From contig NC_089722.1 of assembly GCF_035083965.1 (NCBI RefSeq), forward strand, positions 29,100,642-29,164,641: a DNA stretch of 64,000 bases, in the 5' to 3' direction. Origin of the DNA: Branchiostoma lanceolatum (taxonomy: Eukaryota > Chordata > Leptocardii > Amphioxiformes > Branchiostomatidae). The notes under the pieces are model-generated. The model was not told the DNA's origin and made no database searches. It saw nothing but the letters and a program-made list of their open reading frames with translations. This document shows positions 57,201 to 64,000 of the stretch, piece after piece. Numbering within the stretch: the stretch's first letter is position 1; every line of letters starts with the position of its first letter. The position numbers and the translations under genes are program-made.

Positions 57201-60200
57201 AACATTTCTTGAAATTCATTAAATATTATTCTCTTTTTGAATATACTAAGTAAAAGGATTGATGTGTTCAAAAATTTGTATTTCCCGAGAACTATAGTAG
57301 AATGGAACTTGTCATCAAGCACTGTAGGAGCTTCCTCATCAAGTAGCTTTAAAGACCGGTTGCAGTCAGATATGCAAAGACTAGGTGTAACAGACCGTTC
57401 GGTGTAATATGACCAGCTGCTGCCGCGCCGCGTGCCTGCGAAGCTGGTGTGTTACGCCTAATGGCGGTTATACCGGCTATATAGATACAGATACAGATAC
57501 TAAGTAAAAGGTAAGGTACTAATCTTAAACCTGGAAGATCTGCAGCTGAACTGTGTGCAGTTGTCCTTTGTTTTTAGTTCTCTACTGTGTAAGCTTCCCC
57601 ACCAACTAAAAAGGGTGGGGGATTTAGATATAGACAATTCAAATTCCCACAAAGATTACATTAAAATGCTATTTTCAACTTTTGATACAGCTGAAATGGT
57701 GTTCCTACCTTTACATTGTTACCAGTATCAACCAGTACCCTGGCCATGGGAGTGAACCTGCCAGCGCACCTGGTGATAATCAAGTCCACCCTTCACTACA
57801 CCTGCGGGATGTATGAGGAGTACTCGGAGCTCCAGGTGCTGCAGATGATCGGCAGGGCAGGCAGGCCACAGGTATGTGCAGAAATGTCTGTGACAGTTTG
57901 TTTGTTTGCTTGTTTGTTTGTTTGTGCAGACCATAGTCAAGTTCACCCTGCACTACACCTGCGGGATGTATGAGGAGTACTCGGAGCTCCAGGTGCTGCA
58001 GATGATCGGCAGGGCAGGCAGGCCACAGGTATGTGCAGAAATGTCTGTGACAGTTTGCTTGTTCATCCAGATCCTTGTAGTTCCTAGTAGTTGTGCTGCA
58101 CCCCTGTCCCACAACAGTGGCTTACACATTTTTATAGGTAGCAGGTTGATCAGACTGAATGCCTTGCTATATATAGGGGAAGGTTGCTTTGCATGATCAA
58201 TCCCATTGTCATACAACTTTGTTATGATGTAAGGTAATGAAAATGCATGTTTCTGGGTAATACTAGTCTATTGTGTGGTACAGAATGAGTTGAAATTAAT
58301 TATAGCAGAATGAATAGACTGCTCATTCCTTATCTTGTATCATTCATACCTACTTTTCTTCAGTATTTTGTAACTATTTTGACAGCTCCTGCCATGATCC
58401 CTGAGACCCCGTTCATACTTAATCGTGCAAATCGCGAAATCGCCCTGAGTCGCATTCCTTCGAACGAGCGCGAGTTGTAAAATTGCGTCCAACAGCTTGA
58501 TAAACGGCGGACGCGTTATTCGATTGTCCTCTGGTTTCGGTGGGATCCCTTGAGTCTCTTCTGAATCCCCACAACCCCGAAGATGGCAATCAGTACATGC
58601 GTTTTCGTCATTCCATACGCCAAAATCGCCGCCCGATTCTGACATATTTCCGCCGCATTCGGCGTAATATTTCAACAAGCTAGGAGGTAGATGAACATCG
58701 TATAATGAGCGGAAAGACTGAATTTGCAGATGACCCCTTGACCCATGACCGGGTCAATATGCAAAGTAAAGCGCCCAACGCGCATCAAGGCGATTTCGAG
58801 CGTTCATACTAAGTCGGAATGCAGGCAAATTGCGAGTAAACCACCTCCGGAGGTGGTTTCGCGGAAAGCGATTTCGGGCGATTTCAAATGCGATTTGGAG
58901 CGTTCATACTAACTAAGTCACATTATCGCGATTTCGCGATTTACGCGATTTAGTATGAACGGGGTCTTTAGTGTCCCTCGCATAAGTCACAAAGCCTTTC
59001 TGTGTGATGCCCCCTTCTGATGCATGAATGAAGTGCATGTGTTGCAGTGATACTGCACTAACTGCAGCTATATTTGCATTGAATGACCATATTTTTAGCA
59101 AGCTTCACTGTGTGACTTCTTTTTTATACCTGTGTACAACCAGATATGACATATTGCTTTTCACAGTTTGACCAAAGTGCAACAGCTGTCATCATGACAA
59201 GAAACCAAACAAAGGTACACCACCAGGTTTATACATTACTGTTCTCAATAATATCATAATGTGGCATATATGATATGGATATTAAAAATGTGGATGCCTT
59301 TTATAATGTCTTGGGGCTGAGACTGTCTGCTTATTCATGTGTATGCTATGATAAGAAATGAATCAGCACTGATTGAATACAGGGTTTTATGTGTGTGAAA
59401 GTCCCTATACAGTAGATTGATATGATGAATTATCATGTAACTAACATTCTGATGTTTTACGGTATGTCCTTGTCTCTATAGGCCAAGTATGAAGCTTTGG
59501 TGAATGGAACACAAATAATTGAAAGCAGGTAGGTTTCATGGCTCTCTTGCTCTTTTCAATAAGTGGCTCTTTTCAGCCAACGTCAATGGGACAAATCAGG
59601 GGACACCTGAATCAAACCTAGGACTTCTGGGCCAAACACCCTCCCTGCCACTGCACCACAACTCAGATAACACTAACAGAGTCTTTGAGCGCATGGAAGT
59701 AGACTGTCTTGTCACCAGTTTGTGTTTTGGAACTAGTGAATTCAACAGCTAAGTAATGCAGCCAACAGTTCGGGAAACTACACATGAAAGGTTGCTTTTG
59801 AAAGGTTGCAGAAAGTCATCAAAATTAATTGCACGTGTCCCAAGTTCACGGCTGTGGTAGGTAGGCCAATCAGAAAGTCAACAGGGAAAAGGTTAGTATC
59901 ATGCATAGTCAAGCTTGTGACATAGTTGACATTTAAATCATTTGTGATGGATGCCATTGAATGTCATCCCAGGCAAAGGTTTACTCTGATAAGTATCTTA
60001 ATTACTCCATCACAACTGAAAGTTATCTGTGAGCTTTTGCTCCTAATTAAGGGAGCCTAATTGAACATGAACATGGAAAATTAGGACTATCTTAAAATAT
60101 TATAACATAACATTGCATACACGCAGGAGCCTCAGGCATGATATATAAACAAATGGCATTAAAGGGAGAACATATTCAATCATGCACTGTAAATAACACA

Positions 60201-63200
60201 GGCATCACAGAACTCAGACTGATGAACTGAGAAGTTAGGATACTAAAGGTAAAGTTAAAGGCAACCTAAGCAATATTAGGGCGCTGAAAGTCATATATTC
60301 AAAATCAATTTTTTTCTGATTTCTATCCATAGTAAGTTTAGATAACACTATCCCATCGCATATCGACCATCATGTAGCAAAAATGTGATGTCGTTGTGTG
60401 GTGGGAACTCATTGAAAATCTGAGCACTTGGAGCCCAGCCATCATTTCAAATCTTCCGAACATGCACGATTCTGACCGATAAGTCCCGAACGCTTACGAA
60501 GAAATAATCACATGGTCATGGCTCAATGTGCTTGGGCATTGTGACGTCACGCGGCCGGAAGTTACCGAAAATTGTCGACAGAAAACGGTTACGGCTGGAT
60601 TCCGGGCTGATTTTTGGGGGGACCCAATAAATAAAATACTCCTTTTGTGGCTTGCTTCTGTGCTATTTTTAAACGCCCAAAGTATGAAATAATGATGCAG
60701 ATGTGCTAATATAGGGAAGTAAATGTAATTTCAACCTCACCAAACAGAATTGCTTTCCCCAGAATATTTCAAGTTTTACCCCCTGAAATCGCTTAGGGCA
60801 CCTTTAAGGCATCACATTTTCTACACAGTTACTCTAACAACCCACATTAGGTGTTGAACATGCTACGGGTCAACTGACCCATTGTCTTCATGACTGGGGT
60901 CCAAAACCTGACATGAATGAAGAAAAAGAAATTTCACACTATCAATTTGAATCTCCAGCCTGCACAAGAATTTGATTGAACACCTGAATGCAGAGATTGT
61001 GCTCCACACCATCAATGACGTCACCGTGGCCTTGGAGTGGATCCGCTCTACCTTCTTGTACATCCGTGTGCAGAAGAACCCCAGGCACTACAGTAAGGCC
61101 ATTTTTTTTCTTAAGGCCATGTTGATTTGATTATATGGATGACATTCTCTGGGGACCCCAAAATTGATGCGAGTACTGTAAATACAGAAATGTTCGTAGT
61201 GGTTTTATGTTTGCGGTTTTCGTGGCGACCGTTTCACCGTGAACTTAAAGCCACCGCAAACATTTTTGTCCAATACTGTATAGCAGTATGTGACTATTAC
61301 GCTGCCGCAAACTTAAAACCACCGCAAACACTCCATATTCGCCTTAGCGCAAAATAAAAACCATGCAAACTTAGATGCATTTACAGTATCCAGATAAAAA
61401 ATAAAGTTTGGCAGCAAAAAAAGTTGCTTCCATTATGAAATCCACATGGTCAGGAAGTATGAACAAAACTAACACACAGAGTATAGTATGCCAAAATATA
61501 GATTCTTTATTTTTGTTCTTTCAAAACTTCTTTGACTCTGGTATTGACTTTGTTATAAACATGGCCTAAAGCAGGTAACTCACTGGACCCTCAGCGCATT
61601 GGTGACCTAGCTGCGGCAGGGCAATTTGACAGAGCACTCAATGAATTTTATCGATAAAAAAAGGAACATTTTCACACTTTGAATGTTTTGTTGTCTTTTT
61701 AGTCATACTTGTACATTTTGCATGATTTTCCCATTGTTAAGTCAAGGGTAATACAGTTTAGGGCGCAAAGAGGTCGCCAACAAGCCGCAGTCAAGTGAGA
61801 TACTGTAAATGCAGGAATGTTCATGGGGATTTAATTTCGAGGTAGGAAGAAAATGGAGTGTTCGCGGTGGTTTTGAGTTTGTGTTTGAAACATTAGTAGC
61901 GCTACAGTCACATAATGGAACGGCTTTTCGTGATGGTTTTAAGTTTGCGGTAAAGACTTTGCCGCAAAAACCGCGTACCTGCTCAAAGCCGCACAAATTT
62001 AATTTCTTGGTTCTCGTATTTAGAAAGAAAGTAATGCTAGATTGGAATATCAAGATGAAAAGAGACTCTGAGGGAAAAGACTGTACCTTAATTGGTCAGA
62101 TGCCAGATTTTCTCCCAGCCCTTTGTTTTCATGATTGGAAATTTTACATAGAAATGGGAACCGAGGAATTGTTAATAATATTGGAATGGCCGAATAAAGT
62201 ACTTTTGTGGATTCTCTTAGTCACTATTTATTCAGGAGTGAAAATTTTAGAATCAGTTGCAGCATTGTAATACATAATCTTCGTATCTATAATCTATAAA
62301 TCATACGTATGTATCATCCAGTTTTAGAATATGCCTGAAACTGCAGGAAAATTTGTAATCATAATCCAGGTATCTCAACTTATAACTCATGCCTTTTGTG
62401 ATAGTGAATTCTAAATGAGAAAAGTAATAATGTGCTGAGCAGTGGATATACAAGTGATGAAATCACAAATAACACATCATTGGTGTGTATATATTCAACC
62501 ATCTGGAATCATATGATTGCGAGAAAAGTAATATTATGCAGTCATCTGTCTTTGTTCTAGTCATTAACGCTGCCTACATCATGTATTGGAGCATGCATTT
62601 TTTCCAGATGGCCAATAAGACTTAATGTTGAAACATTTCCCGAAGGGTTGTATCTTAATGGGTATGATTATGTGTGGAATCTACTTGTTTGTGAAGATGC
62701 CAACATACAGAGATGTGTGTGTGTGTGTCAGTATGATGCATTAACAGTGCAGTGGTTGGCTAAAAGCTGTTTGAAGTATCCTATCTGTTATCTGCGGTTC
62801 TTCATCAATGTTTAGGGAAAATCATTGGTTGATCAAAATAAAAATAAAAATAAGATCAAAGACGGTAATAGAAATTAGGAAGTCATATCCAGATGTAAAC
62901 GTGTGGCTTGGAATGCAAAATGGTAATAATGTCATTCCATTAACATCTAATTTCAATTGAGCTAGCATAATCATTGTGATCATCTTCATTTGTTGAAAAC
63001 ATGGATTATTCAGTTTTTTGTTTATTGATTTTCTACTATGGTCTTATACATATTTGGCTTTATGACGAAGAAGATGATTCATTTATACGCAAAAAAATGT
63101 GCAACCACTTTCATACAGTCAACTACAAATAACAAAATAGAAATACAAAATAAATGTTAAATTCTACTTACTAAGCAATACAGGCTAACGTGAGTAAATC

Positions 63201-63913
63201 CGTAATATCATGTTACAAGCAGGCTAATCGTGGTTTTCAGTATCTTTTCAATTACTAGTACAAAGTAATAGTTAATGTATTGACCTATTTTTGCATTTTG
63301 AGTTTATGTGTGATGACGGCTGTTTGGGCTCCATAGAAAATATTAGTACTGTAAATGCAGAAATGTTTGTGGGGATTTAATTTCACGGCAGGGAGAAAAT
63401 GAAGTGTTCGCGTTTGAAACAATAGTAGCGGTACAGTCACACAATGGAATGGCTTTTTGCAGTGGTTTTGATTTAAGTTGTGGTAAAGAGTTCACCGCAA
63501 AAATTGCACACATTTCTGCATTTACAGTATTATACCTTTGAGCAACAGCTACTCAGGCTGTAAAATGGTATCCTAAACAAAGTAAGTCTGATAGTTACGT
63601 CCATGAAGGTTAGACATCCAGGTAATAAGATACACCAAATAGCAGTTTGGAGCAACTAGATATGATTTTGGAAACGGTCAAAGGTTTCAAGTAGCATCCA
63701 CCACTCTTTTTAGTGTCACTTTTTGTAGTGTCATTGGCGAAAAGTAGCGGATGCTACTTGAAACGTCTGACCGTTTCCAAAATCATATTATCTAGTTGCT
63801 TGAGTAACTGCTATTTGGGGTATGTCTGATAGTTAATGAAATTTTTAAACTTGTTTCCCCTTCAGATATCCCTGCTTGTTTGAGTAAGGAGGACATGGAG
63901 AGCAGACTGCAGG
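48216..63913 (+). CDS. HFM1: ATP-dependent DNA helicase HFM1 (MER3), 5' part, 20 exons
   Basis: Exons: 48216-48274, 50702-50841, 51378-51573, 51752-52080, 52301-52363, 52583-52653, 53054-53189, 53828-53979, 54189-54269, 54604-54789, 54958-55004, 55445-55598, 55999-56087, 56342-56385, 56857-56958, 57726-57871, 59167-59214, 59482-59528, 60959-61092 and 63866-63913. All phases agree, giving about 757 residues before the window ends. The first 260 residues are disordered, as in the family. Motif I is CAPTGSGKT (about 297-305), motif II is DEVH (about 408-411, split by an intron), and motif III is [20 protein letters not shown] and QMIGRAGRP are motifs IV, V and VI. Then [12 protein letters not shown] and [14 protein letters not shown] begin the winged-helix and Sec63 part. 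HFM1/MER3 is a 3'-5' Ski2-like helicase that promotes meiotic crossovers in the nucleus. Start [13 protein letters not shown] is the first good ATG; the N terminus is less certain. The 3' exons lie outside. Confidence 0.93.
48631..49782. mobile_element. Dispersed repeat with CCTTCGCCAA / TTGGCGAAGG ends
   Basis: The left end TAGAGTTCCACGACCTCATA plus CCTTCGCCAA is shared with the copy at 6931. The right end TTGGCGAAGG is inverted to it. CCGCTAGGGGGCCCAAAC and AAAATCATGACCATCCATCAA modules recur. Size is about 1.15 kb, with no ORF. Confidence 0.65.
49812..50601. mobile_element. 790-bp inverted-repeat transposon, GACCCCGTTCACACT family, member 1
   Basis: The termini GACCCCGTTCACACTCATTT are mirrored exactly, and the inverted repeat goes on through stretches of CAATCGCGATTG for over 50 bp. 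The interior has GCGTTCACACT repeats and the perfect 20-bp palindrome AACTACCTCCGGAGGTAGTT (50439-50458). A Myb/SANT-like fragment lies on the minus strand. It is related to the element at 58404. Confidence 0.85.
50054..50212 (-). pseudogene. Myb/SANT-like (trihelix) DNA-binding fragment in a transposon
   Basis: A 52-residue frame starts [16 protein letters not shown] and continues [20 protein letters not shown], then KRDIYR, then stop. The RWxDEETRxLIAIWGxxxVQ pattern is the first helices of Myb/SANT-like domains, as found in PIF/Harbinger accessory proteins. The domain is cut short, so the copy is probably dead. Confidence 0.6.
57276..57500 (+). pseudogene. 3' end of a LINE (ORF C terminus and repeat tail)
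   Basis: The frame reads [20 protein letters not shown], then [14 protein letters not shown], and stops at 57405-57407. FPRTIxEWNxL...SFK is the classic end of CR1/L2-type LINE proteins. The sequence after the stop ends in a short GATACA repeat tail (about 57480-57500). It lies in the HFM1 intron before the motif V exon. Confidence 0.75.
57930..58028 (+). CDS. Tandem duplicate of the HFM1 motif V-VI exon (99 nt, frame-preserving)
   Basis: This block repeats the end of exon 57726-57871, including the donor and intron start, with a 157-bp spacing. It has its own acceptor (GTTTGTTTGTGCAG) and the same donor CAG/GTATGT. It encodes [20 protein letters not shown] followed by [13 protein letters not shown]. 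Both junctions are phase 0, so inclusion would add 33 residues, including a second motif VI, without breaking the frame. It could be alternative, mutually exclusive, unused or an assembly effect. Confidence 0.6.
58404..58967. mobile_element. 564-bp inverted-repeat transposon, same family, member 2
   Basis: The left end AGACCCCGTTCATACTTAAT is mirrored at the right, with one mismatch in the first 20 bp (TTTAGTATGAACGGGGTCT). It carries GCGTTCATACT subterminal repeats, GCGATTTCG stretches and the perfect 22-bp palindrome around ACCTCCGGAGGT (58838-58859). A minus-strand frame within 58440-58678 ([21 protein letters not shown]) may be transposon-derived coding DNA. Confidence 0.8.
60259..60803. 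mobile_element. 545-bp TTAA-flanked MITE
   Basis: Ends AGGCAACCTAAGC and GCTTAGGGCACCT are imperfect inverted repeats, flanked on both sides by TTAA. TTAA duplications are typical of piggyBac and Kolobok elements. It lies in an HFM1 intron and has no ORF. Confidence 0.7.
61174..61388. mobile_element. MITE with TACTGTAAAT termini, copy 2
   Basis: It starts TACTGTAAATACAGAAATG and ends GATGCATTTACAGTA. The inside matches the copy at 13966 (ATTTTTGTCCAATACTGTA). Confidence 0.85.
61801..61975. mobile_element. Truncated MITE of the TACTGTAAATGCA family
   Basis: It starts TACTGTAAATGCAGGAATG. The interior (GGGGATTTAATTTCGAGG, TAGCGCTACAGTCACA) matches the copy at 63347. The right terminus is missing. 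Confidence 0.6.
63347..63529. mobile_element. MITE of the TACTGTAAATGCA family, subtype with GGGGATTTAATTTC
   Basis: TACTGTAAATGCAGAAATG at the left is mirrored by CATTTCTGCATTTACAGTA at the right. The body is shared with 61801. Confidence 0.85.
63630..63823. repeat. Foldback element just before the last HFM1 exon in the window
   Basis: ATATGATTTTGGAAACGGTC and TTTCAAGTAGCATCC in the left half are mirrored by GACCGTTTCCAAAATCATAT and GGATGCTACTTGAAA on the right. The outer CCAAATAGCAG pairs with CTGCTATTTGG. Total about 194 bp, ending about 40 bp before the exon at 63866. Confidence 0.85.
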
Positions 63914-64000
63914 GTAAGTGTCTCTCCTTGGTGCTGAAACCCCTGTGTCGGTGAATACAATCTTTTCCACTGCAAGTAAAAAGTTAAGACATAGATGAAT

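Noticed and set aside
61809-62270. 153-residue plus-strand frame
   Set aside because: The first half is MITE DNA and the rest is low-complexity intron; no exon signals.
1-64000. CRISPR arrays, operons or prokaryotic signals
   Set aside because: The repeats seen are transposons, microsatellites or tandem satellites, and all genes are spliced.

Overview
This is animal nuclear DNA. The genes are split by GT-AG introns, the spacers are AT-rich, there are long 3' UTRs, tRNA-derived SINEs, LINE fragments and many short inverted-repeat transposons. The gene content fits an invertebrate deuterostome: a septin-like 3' end, TIR-HEAT proteins, an LRR-Ig membrane protein, and the meiotic helicase HFM1. 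An amphioxus (Branchiostoma) is my best guess, from the TIR and LRR-Ig repertoire and the repeat style. That is inference; no species marker was read.

Layout. 0.4-2 kb: last exon and 3' UTR of a probable septin (+). 3.4-26.6 kb: two paralogous TIR-HEAT genes head to head, one on the minus strand (3438-16840, 487 aa) and one on the plus strand (18304-26634, about 529 aa). They share about 1.4 kb of upstream DNA. I rebuilt both exon by exon and the reading frame closes exactly across all junctions. Both proteins start with an MGxxxS N-myristoylation signal, carry a TIR domain with a conserved C-x-x-E candidate catalytic glutamate, and end in HEAT repeats. 30.8-33.5 kb: three-exon LRR-Ig single-pass membrane protein (617 aa).

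34.4-47.5 kb: three tandem copies (minus strand) of an unrecognised three-exon gene whose C-terminal half looks like a divergent PDZ domain. Copies B (427 aa) and C (367 aa) are open. Copy A has an 11-bp frameshift. A 2.36-kb transposon sits in its first intron, flanked by an 11-bp target-site duplication, with subterminal tandem arrays full of CRE-like palindromes and a complete three-exon gene (121 aa) inside. The empty site is visible in copies B and C. A second transposon (730 bp) in copy B is also proved by its empty site in copy C.

48.2-63.9 kb: HFM1/MER3-type helicase (+), 20 exons read, running off the window end. The exon with helicase motifs V-VI is partly duplicated in tandem as a frame-preserving 99-nt exon. 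HFM1 introns carry many transposons, including two members of one family with related termini and a conserved internal ACCTCCGGAGGT palindrome. One of the two holds a Myb/SANT-like fragment.

How the genes may work together: the TIR-HEAT pair probably forms one membrane-tethered signalling or NAD-cleaving module with shared upstream DNA. I see no functional link between the remaining genes; HFM1 is a germline recombination gene.
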